From NCBI GenBank assembly GCA_016873495.1, contig VGXC01000013.1, positions 1 through 64,000 on the forward strand: a stretch of 64,000 nucleotides of DNA. Reading direction: 5' to 3'. Shown in pieces: positions 25,331 through 33,427 of this stretch. The stretch's first letter is position 1; the number at the start of each line of letters is the position of its first letter. The DNA is from Nitrospira sp. GTDB lineage: Bacteria; Nitrospirota; Nitrospiria; Nitrospirales; Nitrospiraceae. The notes under the pieces were generated by a model. That model was not told the origin of the DNA. It did no database searches and saw only the letters and a list, made by a program, of their open reading frames with translations. A program made the translations under genes and the position numbers.

Positions 25331-25371
25331 GACCGGAAGGGCGCTTTTTTTTGCCTTGAAGCCCTCCGGTC
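25331..25371 (+). promoter_or_regulatory. Leader hairpin with oligo-T loop upstream of the porin
   Basis: GACCGGAAGGGC (25331-25342) pairs with GCCCTCCGGTC (25361-25371) through 11 base pairs with one bulged A. The 18-base loop holds eight T in a row (25345-25352). It lies between the promoter and the porin start. It is not a canonical terminator, because the T run is in the loop, but it could control mRNA stability or serve as an attenuator or Hfq-type site. Confidence 0.5.
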
Positions 25372-25411
25372 TCATTTTACATTTGAACGATTTGGGGATA
25401 CGGAGGAGGTC

Positions 25412-26812
25412 ATGTTGAAGAGATTGGGTATGTGGGGCGGCATCAGCCGGACGGTGCTGGCCGCGGTGTTCATGGCGAGCGCGGCGCCGGCGTTTGCGCA
25501 GGAACAGAAGGACGGCGCTCCGAAGCCCATGCTTGAGGAGATACACAAGCAGGAGGTAGCGCCGCAGCAAGAAGAAGGAGCCGGGCAGCTGATTCGCAAG
25601 GAAGAACCGGCGACGCACCTTTGCGCCGGCTGCTTGAGCGCGATCTATACGGAAGGCAGTAAGGGGAGCATCACCCCTTACGGGCGCATCGAGTTGGATG
25701 CGATCTATAGCAGCCGCAACAACAACCCCCTGGACCCGGGACAATTCAACGGGTATGCCACAGCGGCAGGCAAGGGCAACAACGCGACTGCCACCCTGAA
25801 CCCGCGCTACAGCGTGTTCGGCATCCGGGCGGACCGGACGGATGGGAAGCATTCGCTGACCGGCGTGGTCGAGGTGGACTTCTACGGACAGACGGACAAC
25901 GCAGGCAACATTCCGCCCCGTCTCCGCTTGGCTTTCGTGAAGTACACGAACGACAAGACCAGCCTGACGGCCGGCATGGACTGGACCCCGATCATGTCCT
26001 TGCATCCGGACCTGATCGACTTCTCAATCATGGGCTACGGCGGAAACCTCTGGCAACGTCTGCCGCAAATCACCGTACGGCATCAATTCAATCAAAACAT
26101 CGAGGGGTTGGTGACGGTCATGCGCTTCGAGCGCGGGCTGTCGGCTTGCTGCGGCAATACGCAAACCAGACCCACGACGATCCCGTCGGGGCAGGTCGGC
26201 GGCGGCTCGACCAATGTTGCGCCGTTCAACGATCCGGTGCAGAACCCCTACTACGGAGGCCGACTGGCCTACACCGGCACCGGCAATCTGCAGGGCTCGA
26301 TGCTGGCGGCCAGCGTGGGCTATCGGTACTACCGGTCCGCCCCAATTTCTGGCAGCGCGTTCCAATCGGGCCGGGATATTAATTCCTACCTGTTCGGAAT
26401 CGAAGCGGTGCATCCGCTCACGAAGAACCTGAAATTCTCCGGCGAGGTTGCTTACGGGCAGGCGATGGGGGTCGAGTTCTTCCGTTTCAACCAGGAGTTA
26501 AACCTGACGACCGGCAAGCCAATTCGGGCCTTGGTCGGGTGGGGCCAGTTGTCTTATGCCCCGTCTCATTCGCCCAGCACCTTCCTGGTCGGCTACGGCT
26601 TCGACAATCCCAACAAGAACGACCTGAGCGGCAGCACGTCGGCGGCCAATATCCAATACCTTTCCAACCAGCGGATGTACGCAACCTATGTGCGGCCGAT
26701 CTGGGCCGACTTCTATTTCGGGGCGGAGTTCCAGAACCTCTGGACCCAATGGACCACCATGGAGCGGTTTTCGGGTCAACAGTACAACATGTCCGTGTGG
26801 TACAACTTCTAA
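25412..26812 (+). CDS. Outer-membrane porin of the urea module
   Basis: This protein has 466 residues from ATG 25412, which has GGAGGAGG upstream; the longer ORF upstream only reads through the leader. A signal peptide ends near ASAAPAFAQ. The mature part shows alternating beta-strand sequence (for example YGRIELDAIYSS, RYSVFGIRADRTDG) and ends in aromatic Phe (SVWYNF), as expected for a beta-barrel inserted by the BAM machinery. A helical/polar N-terminal segment with two cysteines (HLCAGC) precedes the barrel. It is the first gene before urtA (52-base gap), so it probably lets urea or short amides across the outer membrane. Substrate choice is inferred from context. Confidence 0.85.
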   Translation: MLKRLGMWGGISRTVLAAVFMASAAPAFAQEQKDGAPKPMLEEIHKQEVAPQQEEGAGQLIRKEEPATHLCAGCLSAIYTEGSKGSITPYGRIELDAIYSSRNNNPLDPGQFNGYATAAGKGNNATATLNPRYSVFGIRADRTDGKHSLTGVVEVDFYGQTDNAGNIPPRLRLAFVKYTNDKTSLTAGMDWTPIMSLHPDLIDFSIMGYGGNLWQRLPQITVRHQFNQNIEGLVTVMRFERGLSACCGNTQTRPTTIPSGQVGGGSTNVAPFNDPVQNPYYGGRLAYTGTGNLQGSMLAASVGYRYYRSAPISGSAFQSGRDINSYLFGIEAVHPLTKNLKFSGEVAYGQAMGVEFFRFNQELNLTTGKPIRALVGWGQLSYAPSHSPSTFLVGYGFDNPNKNDLSGSTSAANIQYLSNQRMYATYVRPIWADFYFGAEFQNLWTQWTTMERFSGQQYNMSVWYNF

Positions 26813-26864
26813 GCAAGCGCGGATGGCAAAAAGCTGCCATTGAGAACAAAGAGGAGATACGTCC

Positions 26865-28223
26865 ATGAAAGAAACTGATAAGAATGGGCTGTCGCAACAA
26901 GCAAGGGCAGGTAATAATCAGTCCCGCCGTGACTTTCTCGTGAGTGGCGGAAGGGTTGCCGCGGGTTTGGGCGTCGCAGCCCTGCTGGGGGACCTGGGCA
27001 ACTGGGCCCTGTCCTATGCGGCCGACAAGGAGCCGATTAAGATCGGGGTGCTCCACTCCTTGAGCGGCACGATGGCGATCAGCGAAGTGTCCCTGCGCGA
27101 CGTGGTCCTGATGGCGGTGGAGGAGATCAACGCCAAGGGAGGCGTGTTGGGGCGCAAAATCCAACCGGTGGTGGTGGACCCGGCGTCCAACTGGGACCTC
27201 TTCGCGGAAAAGGCCAAGCAGTTGCTGCTGGTGGACAAGGTGGCGGTGGTCTTCGGCTGCTGGACGTCGGTGAGCCGCAAGTCCGTGCTGCCGGTCTTCG
27301 AGAAAAACAACGGGCTGCTGTTTTACCCAGTGCAGTACGAAGGGGAGGAGTGCTCCCACAACGTGTTCTACACGGGCGCGGCGGTCAACCAGCAGGCGGT
27401 GCCGGCCGTGGAATACCTGATGAGCAAGGAAGGGGGCGGGTTCAAGAAGTTTTACCTGCTCGGCACCGACTACGTGTACCCCCGCACGACGAACAAAATT
27501 CTGCGGGCCATGTTGCTGGCCAAGAAGGTGCCGGCGGCCAACATCGCGGAAGAATACACGCCGTTCCACCATCAGGACTATCAGACCATCGTCGGGAAGA
27601 TCAAAAAATTCTCCGCGGGCGGCGGGGCGGCCGTGATCAGCACGATCAACGGCGACAGCAATGTGCCCTTCTACAAGGAATTCGCGAATCAAGGACTGAG
27701 GGCCGAGGATGCCCCGATCATGGCCTTCAGCGTGGCGGAGGACGAACTGCGCGGGATGGACACGACTGCGCTGGTCGGACACCTAGCGGCCTGGAACTAT
27801 TATCAAAGCGTGGACACGCCGCAGAACAAGCAGTTCGTGGCCAACTTCAAGGCCTACTGCAAGAAGAACAATCTGCCTGACGGAGACAAGCGGGTCACGG
27901 ACGACCCGATCGAGGCGGCCTACTTCGGCGTCCATGTGTGGAAGCAGGCGGTCGAGAAGGCCGGCAAGACCGACGTGGATTCGGTGCGCAAGGCCGTCTA
28001 CGGACAGAAGTTCCTGGCGCCGGGTGGCGAGATCAAGATGGACGAGGCCAACCATCATACGAACAAGCCGGTCCTGATCGGCGAGATTCTGAAGGACGGG
28101 CAATTCAAGACGGTCTGGCGGTCCAAGGGACTGGTGAAGCCTGAGCCCTGGAGCGAATACACGAATCCGGACAAGGGGTGCGACTGGATCAGCCACCAGG
28201 GCACCTATCAGAAAAAAGCTTAA
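26865..28223 (+). CDS. urtA: Urea ABC transporter substrate-binding protein UrtA
   Basis: This protein has 452 residues. A twin-arginine signal (QSRRDFLVSGG followed by a hydrophobic stretch) predicts export by the Tat pathway. The mature part is a type I periplasmic binding protein of the Leu/Ile/Val group (starts PIKIGVLHSLSGTMAISE) with UrtA-type features such as PVQYEGEECSHNVFYTG and YTPFHHQDYQTIV. It captures urea for UrtBCDE. A ribosome site GAGGAG precedes the ATG. It is separated from the porin by a short ATGGCA/TGCCAT hairpin (26823-26840) and from the next gene by a perfect 13-bp hairpin, an arrangement that fits higher expression of the binding protein than of the membrane subunits. 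Confidence 0.95.
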   Translation: MKETDKNGLSQQARAGNNQSRRDFLVSGGRVAAGLGVAALLGDLGNWALSYAADKEPIKIGVLHSLSGTMAISEVSLRDVVLMAVEEINAKGGVLGRKIQPVVVDPASNWDLFAEKAKQLLLVDKVAVVFGCWTSVSRKSVLPVFEKNNGLLFYPVQYEGEECSHNVFYTGAAVNQQAVPAVEYLMSKEGGGFKKFYLLGTDYVYPRTTNKILRAMLLAKKVPAANIAEEYTPFHHQDYQTIVGKIKKFSAGGGAAVISTINGDSNVPFYKEFANQGLRAEDAPIMAFSVAEDELRGMDTTALVGHLAAWNYYQSVDTPQNKQFVANFKAYCKKNNLPDGDKRVTDDPIEAAYFGVHVWKQAVEKAGKTDVDSVRKAVYGQKFLAPGGEIKMDEANHHTNKPVLIGEILKDGQFKTVWRSKGLVKPEPWSEYTNPDKGCDWISHQGTYQKKA

Positions 28224-28243
28224 GCCGGGCTGAGGGCCTCCGA

Positions 28244-28275
28244 GTGTGGCGCGGCAGTTGGTTGCCGCGCCACAC
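28244..28275 (+). promoter_or_regulatory. Perfect 13-bp hairpin between urtA and the RidA gene
   Basis: GTGTGGCGCGGCA (28244-28256) pairs without mismatch with TGCCGCGCCACAC (28263-28275) around a six-base loop. No run of T follows, so it is not a typical intrinsic terminator. Its place right after the binding-protein gene suggests mRNA 3'-end stabilisation of the urtA segment, as known for other ABC transporter operons. Confidence 0.75.
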
Positions 28276-28304
28276 CTATGTTGTAACGAGGATTGGGCAA
28301 GGCC

Positions 28305-28721
28305 ATGGCAAGAAAGAACGTTGGGACGGGCAGCAAATGGGAAGAGGCCGTGGGCTACTCGCGGGTCGTCCGGATCGGCGCGCAGGTGTTCGTGTCGGGG
28401 ACCACGGGGACAGACGAGGCGGGTAATATCGTCGGGCCCGGCGATCCCTACGCCCAAACGGTCCAGATCCTCAAGAAGATCGAACAAGCCCTCCACGGCG
28501 TCGGCGCAACCATGAACGACGTGGTGCGCACGCGGGCCTTCGTGACGAACATCGACGACTGGGAAAAGATCGGCAAGGCCCACGGCATAATCTTTCACGA
28601 CATCCGTCCGGCCATGACGATCGTGGAGGTCAGCCGCCTGATTGCTCCGGAGATGCTCGTGGAAATCGAGGCGGATGCGGTGATGGTTGCATCGCGGCCG
28701 GGATCGGACGAGCCTGCATGA
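28305..28721 (+). CDS. RidA/YjgF/YER057c/UK114-family protein
   Basis: This protein has 138 residues from ATG 28305. It belongs to the RidA superfamily of trimeric enamine/imine deaminases (motifs GYSRVVRIGAQVFVSGTTG, ALHGVGATMNDVVRTRAFV, and PAMTIVEVSRLIAPEMLVEIEA). The arginine that binds the substrate carboxylate in RidA appears kept in VVRTRAF. Family members deaminate reactive enamines or related compounds. The stop overlaps the urtB start (ATGA), so it is an integral gene of the urea transporter operon. Why a RidA protein is needed there is not known; links to urea-related nitrogen compounds are possible. Confidence 0.9.
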   Translation: MARKNVGTGSKWEEAVGYSRVVRIGAQVFVSGTTGTDEAGNIVGPGDPYAQTVQILKKIEQALHGVGATMNDVVRTRAFVTNIDDWEKIGKAHGIIFHDIRPAMTIVEVSRLIAPEMLVEIEADAVMVASRPGSDEPA

Positions 28722-30310
28722 AGAAGATGTGGGGGATAGTGGCATTGGCCGTCTTGTGCGGCAGCGTCGCCGGCGTGCGGGCTGAGGAACCGGCTCTCAC
28801 CGATCCGTCGGCTGCGCCCGTCATGATGGAAGAGGCGCTCAAGGACCTGGCCAGCGAGGATGCGGCGGTGCAAGAAGCGGCCGTCCAGACGTTGATTACA
28901 CGGGGCGACGCAGCCCTTGTGCCGAAGTTGGAGGCAATGCGTGCGGAGGGAGATCGCAGCTTGCGGATGGCGATCAAGCCGGTCCTGGATCTGCTGAAGA
29001 ACAAGGCGAAATTGACGAGCCGGAAGCAGGAGGAGCGGCGCTCGGCGGCGGCCGATTTGGCTGCCACCGGCAATCCGATGGCCTTGGTCTGGCTGGAGGC
29101 GGCGTTCCCGACCGAGCAGGATCGGTGGGTCCGCTATCAGATCGAAGAGTCGATCGGCTTGATCAAGCTGGCCGACGCCGACCCGGCCGTCAAGGCGGCG
29201 GCCGCAACCAAACTGGGCGAACTGCATAGCCAGAATGCCGTCCCGGCCTTGAAAGAGCTGGCTGCTTCGGCAGGCTCAGCACAGGCGTTTTCGACTGGCT
29301 CAGGGCAGGCTCTTTCGACCGACTCGGCGGCGCAGACACCGGAACAGGCCCTTGTCGCCAAGGCGGCGAGAGAGGCCATCGAGCGTATCGAAACATGGAG
29401 TAGCTGGACCAGCGCCATCGAGACCTTATTTCGCGGCATCAGTTTGAGTTCGGTCCTGCTGTTGATGGCCCTGGGCCTGGCGATTATTTTTGGGCTGATG
29501 GGCGTGATCAATATGGCCCATGGCGAGTTTATGATGCTGGGAGCCTACGCCACGTTCTTGACTCAGGAGGGATTTAAAGCGTGGCTGCCTCCGGGCCTCT
29601 TCGACTATTATTTTCTGCTGGCCATGCCCTGTTCATTCCTGGCGGCGGGCCTGTTCGGCCTGTTGCTGGAGGCGTCGCTGATCCGGTTCTTGTACGGCCG
29701 CCCGCTGGAAACCTTGCTGGCCACCTGGGGCGTCAGCCTGATCTTGATCCAAGGGGCGCGTGTAGTGTTTGGGGACCTGACGTCGGTCGTGGCTCCCAGC
29801 TGGCTCAGCGGGGGGATGCAGTTGATGGTCGGCGTGCAGCTCCCGTACAATCGTATGTTCATCATCGCACTGGCGGCGGTCTGTGTGTTGGGCATCTACT
29901 TGCTGCTGTTTCGCACCGGCGTGGGATTGAGGGTCCGGGCGGTGATGCAGAACCGGAACATGAGCGCTTGCCTGGCGATTCCAACCCGCAAGGTGGATGC
30001 CTACACCTTCGCCTTCGGGTCCGGCCTCGCCGGGCTGGCCGGTTGCGCGCTCACGCTCATCGGTAACGTCGAGCCGGGCTTGGGGCAAAACTACATCGTG
30101 GACTCGTTCATGGTCGTGGTGACCGGCGGGGTGGGGAAGTTGGCGGGCACGATCGTGGCCTCGCTGGGGATCGGGGGCTTGAACAAGCTGTTGGAGCCGA
30201 GCTTCGGCGCGGTCTACGGCAAGGTGTTCATTCTGGTCTTGGTAATCCTATTCTTGCAATGGCGCCCCTCGGGACTGTTCACGATCAAGGGACGGCATGT
30301 CGATTCGTGA
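28718..30310 (+). CDS. urtB: Urea ABC transporter permease UrtB
   Basis: This protein has 530 residues. A signal peptide is followed by an extracytoplasmic helical domain with HEAT-like repeats (about residues 30-230), typical of UrtB. The branched-chain amino acid-type permease then has about eight spans, beginning LSSVLLLMALGLAIIFGLMG and INMAHGEFMMLGAY. The permease signature region ending QWRPSGLFTIKGRHV closes the protein. Residues about 183-205 (AGSAQAFSTGSGQALSTDS) are low-complexity and come from an inserted palindromic DNA repeat that kept the frame. The stop codon lies inside the first unit of a heptamer tandem repeat. It forms the channel with UrtC. Confidence 0.93.
   Translation: MKKMWGIVALAVLCGSVAGVRAEEPALTDPSAAPVMMEEALKDLASEDAAVQEAAVQTLITRGDAALVPKLEAMRAEGDRSLRMAIKPVLDLLKNKAKLTSRKQEERRSAAADLAATGNPMALVWLEAAFPTEQDRWVRYQIEESIGLIKLADADPAVKAAAATKLGELHSQNAVPALKELAASAGSAQAFSTGSGQALSTDSAAQTPEQALVAKAAREAIERIETWSSWTSAIETLFRGISLSSVLLLMALGLAIIFGLMGVINMAHGEFMMLGAYATFLTQEGFKAWLPPGLFDYYFLLAMPCSFLAAGLFGLLLEASLIRFLYGRPLETLLATWGVSLILIQGARVVFGDLTSVVAPSWLSGGMQLMVGVQLPYNRMFIIALAAVCVLGIYLLLFRTGVGLRVRAVMQNRNMSACLAIPTRKVDAYTFAFGSGLAGLAGCALTLIGNVEPGLGQNYIVDSFMVVVTGGVGKLAGTIVASLGIGGLNKLLEPSFGAVYGKVFILVLVILFLQWRPSGLFTIKGRHVDS
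29265..29329. repeat. Palindromic repeat inserted in frame inside urtB
   Basis: Two related units, GGCTCAGCACAGGCGTTTTC and GGCTCAGGGCAGGCTCTTTC, lie side by side and belong to the widespread GCTCAGG/TTCGAC type of short repeat. On the other strand they read as the peptide CPEPVE, a known sign of such insertions. The frame of urtB is kept. Confidence 0.6.
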
Positions 30311-30389
30311 AGCGTGAAGCGTGAAGCGTGAAGCGTGAAGCGTGAAGCGTGAAGCGTGAAGCGTGAAGCGTGAAGCGTGAAGCGTGAAG
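30306..30389. repeat. Twelve tandem copies of the heptamer CGTGAAG
   Basis: The unit CGTGAAG is repeated 12 times without error across 84 bases. The urtB stop codon TGA (30308-30310) is inside the first unit. The array fills much of the gap between urtB and urtC. Because the unit is seven bases, each gain or loss changes frame and spacing of any read-through. Perfect identity suggests recent expansion by slippage. Confidence 0.95.
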
Positions 30390-30467
30390 AAGGACCTCCT
30401 CCCTACGAACAACGAGATACGCTTCACGAGATACCAATGATGAGGGTCTGTGTCGGAGCCGACGGTG

Positions 30468-31607
30468 ATGGAACAGGGTAAAGAATCGGGAGAAGGCTTG
30501 TCCTTCTGGCTGGTCGGCTTTGTCCTGTTGATCGTCCTGCCGCTGTTGAACGTGCTGCCCGGCACGGAGTCTCCGCTGCACGTGTCCGACTTCACCCTGA
30601 ATCTTTTCGGCAAGTTTCTGGCCTTCGCCATCCTGGCGCTCGGGCTGGATCTGATTTGGGGCTACACGGGCATCCTGAGCCTCGGCCACGGCGTGTTCTT
30701 CGGCCTGGGGGCCTATGCGATCGGGATGCACATGATGCTCTCGATCGGGACCGAGAGCGTCTACGGCAGTGCGCTCCCGGATTTCATGGTCTGGAACCAG
30801 GTCAAGGAGCTGCCGCTGTTTTGGCGGCCGTTCTCAAGCGCCTGGCTGTCGGTGGCGGCGTCGATCCTGGTCCCGACGATCTTCGCCGCGATTTTCGGAT
30901 TTCTCGCTTTCCGCAGCCGGATCAAAGGGGTGTACTTCTCGATCATCACGCAGGCCTTGGCCCTGTCGGCCTGGTTGGTCTTCAACCGGAACGAAACGAA
31001 CCTGGGGGGCACCAACGGCTTGACCGACTTCAAGACCCTCTTCGGGTTCCGCCTGGGCGAACCGGGCACACAGCGGGCCCTGTATGTCGCGACGGTCTTC
31101 TTCCTAGGCGCCGCCTACCTGCTCTGTCGCTGGATCGTCAAGTCCCGCACGGGCAAGGTGCTGGTGGCGATCCGGGACAGCGAGCAGCGGGTGCTCTTTT
31201 CCGGCTATTCCCAGGCCAACTACAAACTGTTCGTGTTCGTCGTGTCGGCTGCGCTGGCCGGTCTGGCCGGGGCCCTCTATGTGCCGCAAGTGGGCATCAT
31301 CACGCCGGCGCAAATCGGCGTGTTGCCTTCCATCGAAATGGTCATCTGGGTGGCGGTCGGCGGGCGGGGAACCTTGGTGGGCGCGGTGCTGGGCGCGGTC
31401 GGCGTCAACCTGGGACGGAGCATCCTGACCAATCATTTCCCCGAGCTCTGGCCGTTTTTCCTGGGGGGCCTCTTCATCGCCGTCGTCTTGTTCTTCCCCG
31501 ACGGGTGCGTCGGCCTGTTGCGGAAACTGGGCGGCAGCTGGTCGTCCCGGAAAGCCGGCGATGGCCTGGATAAGCCGCTCGCGACCTCCGAGCCGGGCCC
31601 CCATTAA
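30468..31607 (+). CDS. urtC: Urea ABC transporter permease UrtC
   Basis: This protein has 379 residues from ATG 30468, which has GGAG nine bases upstream; the GTG at 30450 is in frame but its ribosome site is too close. It is an inner-membrane permease with about nine to ten spans. The family signature LGLDLIWGYTGILSLGHGVFFGLGAYAIGM is seen in parts (GYTGILSLGHGVFFGLGAYA). Another conserved stretch is TNLGGTNGLTDF. It pairs with UrtB to form the urea channel. The gap to urtB is long for this operon because of the heptamer array. Confidence 0.93.
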   Translation: MEQGKESGEGLSFWLVGFVLLIVLPLLNVLPGTESPLHVSDFTLNLFGKFLAFAILALGLDLIWGYTGILSLGHGVFFGLGAYAIGMHMMLSIGTESVYGSALPDFMVWNQVKELPLFWRPFSSAWLSVAASILVPTIFAAIFGFLAFRSRIKGVYFSIITQALALSAWLVFNRNETNLGGTNGLTDFKTLFGFRLGEPGTQRALYVATVFFLGAAYLLCRWIVKSRTGKVLVAIRDSEQRVLFSGYSQANYKLFVFVVSAALAGLAGALYVPQVGIITPAQIGVLPSIEMVIWVAVGGRGTLVGAVLGAVGVNLGRSILTNHFPELWPFFLGGLFIAVVLFFPDGCVGLLRKLGGSWSSRKAGDGLDKPLATSEPGPH

Positions 31608-31619
31608 CGTGGTCATACG

Positions 31620-32441
31620 ATGAACGGAGCCATCCAGGACGAAGAGACGGTGCACGTCGCGGCCGAGCGGGGCTCCATCATTTACCTCGAAGGGGTCACG
31701 GTCGACTTCGACGGGTTCAAGGCCCTCCGCGACCTCAACTTCATCGTCAATTACCACGAGCTGCGCGTGGTGATCGGGCCCAACGGGGCCGGCAAGACCA
31801 CGTTGCTGGACGTGATCTCCGGCAAGGCCAAGCCACAATCCGGTCGCGTGATATTCGGAAAGGATCAAGATTTGCTGCCCCTGCGCGAGAACCAGATCGC
31901 CGCATTGGGCATCGGCCGCAAGTTCCAGACGCCGTCGGTCTTCGGCAACCTGACCGTCTGGGAAAACCTGGAGTTGTCGGTCAAACGGGCCAGCAAGGGG
32001 GTCTTCGCCACTCTCTGGGCCAAGGCCACGCGCGAGGAAACGGAGCGGATCGAATCGGGCCTGGCCACGATCGGGCTCAAGGACAAACGGGGGAGCAGGG
32101 CCGGTGCCCTCTCCCACGGCGAAAAGCAGTGGCTGGAGATCGGGATGGTGCTGTTGCAGGATCCGGCATTGCTCTTGGTGGACGAGCCGGTGGCCGGCAT
32201 GACGGATCAGGAGACCGAGCAGACGGGGCAGTTGCTCCTGTCGCTCGCAGACAAGCATTCCATCATCGTCATCGAGCACGACATGGAATTCGTGAGGCAG
32301 ATCGCCCGCACGGTCACGGTGCTGCACGAAGGGACGGTGCTCTGCGAGGGGCCGGTGGAGACAATCCAGTCCGATCCGCGCGTCATGGAGATTTACCTGG
32401 GGCGAAAGAAGGAAAAGAAAGAGGATGCTCCGGCTCGATAA
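31620..32441 (+). CDS. urtD: Urea ABC transporter ATP-binding protein UrtD
   Basis: This protein has 273 residues. All ABC ATPase motifs are present: Walker A GPNGAGKTTL, the signature LSHGEKQWLEIG, Walker B LLLVDEPVAGM, and the H-loop in IIVIEHDMEFV. It hydrolyses ATP at the inner face of the membrane to drive urea import, together with UrtE. The ~25-residue N-terminal extension before IIYLEGVTVDF is common in UrtD. Its 3' end overlaps urtE by 17 bases. Confidence 0.95.
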   Translation: MNGAIQDEETVHVAAERGSIIYLEGVTVDFDGFKALRDLNFIVNYHELRVVIGPNGAGKTTLLDVISGKAKPQSGRVIFGKDQDLLPLRENQIAALGIGRKFQTPSVFGNLTVWENLELSVKRASKGVFATLWAKATREETERIESGLATIGLKDKRGSRAGALSHGEKQWLEIGMVLLQDPALLLVDEPVAGMTDQETEQTGQLLLSLADKHSIIVIEHDMEFVRQIARTVTVLHEGTVLCEGPVETIQSDPRVMEIYLGRKKEKKEDAPAR

Positions 32442-33135
32442 CCAGAACGTCTATTACGGCGAGAGTCACATCCTGCGGAACGTGTCGCTGGAGGTGGGCC
32501 CTGGCCAGGTGGTCTGCTTGATGGGCCGGAACGGCGTCGGCAAGACGACCCTGCTCAAGACTATCATGGGGCTCCTAAAGTCGCGGACCGGCAAGATACA
32601 GTTCGGCGGAGACGATATTGCGCAGGAGTCTCCGGACCGGCGTGTGCGGCGTGGCATCGCCTATGTGCCGCAAGGGCGGGAGATTTTCCCCCACCTGACG
32701 GTCCGGGAGAATCTCCGGCTGGGCTATGAGGCGGGGCCGGCGGATCAACACGGTGGCTCCGAGAAGGAAGCCTACGACGAAGTGTTCTCCTTGTTTCCGG
32801 TCCTGGCACAGATGCTGGAACGGGCCGGCGGGGTCCTGAGTGGCGGGCAGCAGCAGCAACTGGCGATCGGCCGGGCCTTGTTGTCCAAGCCCAAGCTGCT
32901 GCTCCTGGACGAGCCGACGGAAGGCATCCAGCCATCCATCGTCGAGCAGATCGAAAACGTGATCGAGCGCTTCAAGGCCGAACGGCGCTTCGCGATCCTG
33001 CTCGTGGAGCAGTACATGGAGTTTGCGGCGCGGCTGGCCGACACCTATGTGATCATGGCCAAAGGGGCGGTTGTGGCGTCGGGGCGGGCGGCCGAGTTGA
33101 GCGAAGAACAGGTGAAGCGGCATTTGATCGTCTAG
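32425..33135 (+). CDS. urtE: Urea ABC transporter ATP-binding protein UrtE
   Basis: This protein has 236 residues. Walker A is GRNGVGKTTL, the signature is LSGGQQQQLAIGRAL, and Walker B is LLLLDEPTEGI. It is the LivF-type partner of UrtD. The start overlaps urtD by 17 bases, which points to coupled translation and equal subunit numbers. It is the last gene of the transporter operon; a long inverted repeat begins in its stop codon. Confidence 0.95.
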   Translation: MLRLDNQNVYYGESHILRNVSLEVGPGQVVCLMGRNGVGKTTLLKTIMGLLKSRTGKIQFGGDDIAQESPDRRVRRGIAYVPQGREIFPHLTVRENLRLGYEAGPADQHGGSEKEAYDEVFSLFPVLAQMLERAGGVLSGGQQQQLAIGRALLSKPKLLLLDEPTEGIQPSIVEQIENVIERFKAERRFAILLVEQYMEFAARLADTYVIMAKGAVVASGRAAELSEEQVKRHLIV

Positions 33136-33225
33136 GGCGGCTGGGTAGCTTCCCTTGCTCGTGGAGGCCGCACTTCAGAAAGTGCTCCCTCGACACGCGC
33201 AGTTTGGAAGCCACCCAGCCGCCCT
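33134..33225. repeat. Long inverted repeat after urtE
   Basis: AGGGCGGCTGGGTAGCTTCC (33134-33153) faces its near-perfect complement at 33206-33225 (19 of 20 positions). The 52-base centre contains a smaller hairpin, GCACTT facing AAGTGC near 33170-33185. There is no long T run after the right arm. It may end or stabilise the urt transcript, or be a mobile intergenic element; its first bases are part of the urtE stop codon. Confidence 0.7.
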
Positions 33226-33427
33226 GAAAAACCTGCCCCGAGCGGGGAGAGAGTAAGGGGTAAGAGAAGAGGGTTGCACGCAGAACGCGCACGATGAAGC
33301 GGTGCTCGTTTGATGTGCGCAACCTTGGTCTGCCGCCGTCCTTCCTAGAATCCTAGGCCGTTGCCCCAACCCAGGTTTTCCGGTCCCTTCCATTTCCTTC
33401 CTGCTTCAGGCAAGATTCGCGCATTAA

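Noticed and set aside
30306-30389. Possible CRISPR array
   Set aside because: The units are seven bases long and contiguous without spacers, and no cas gene is present. It is a simple tandem repeat.
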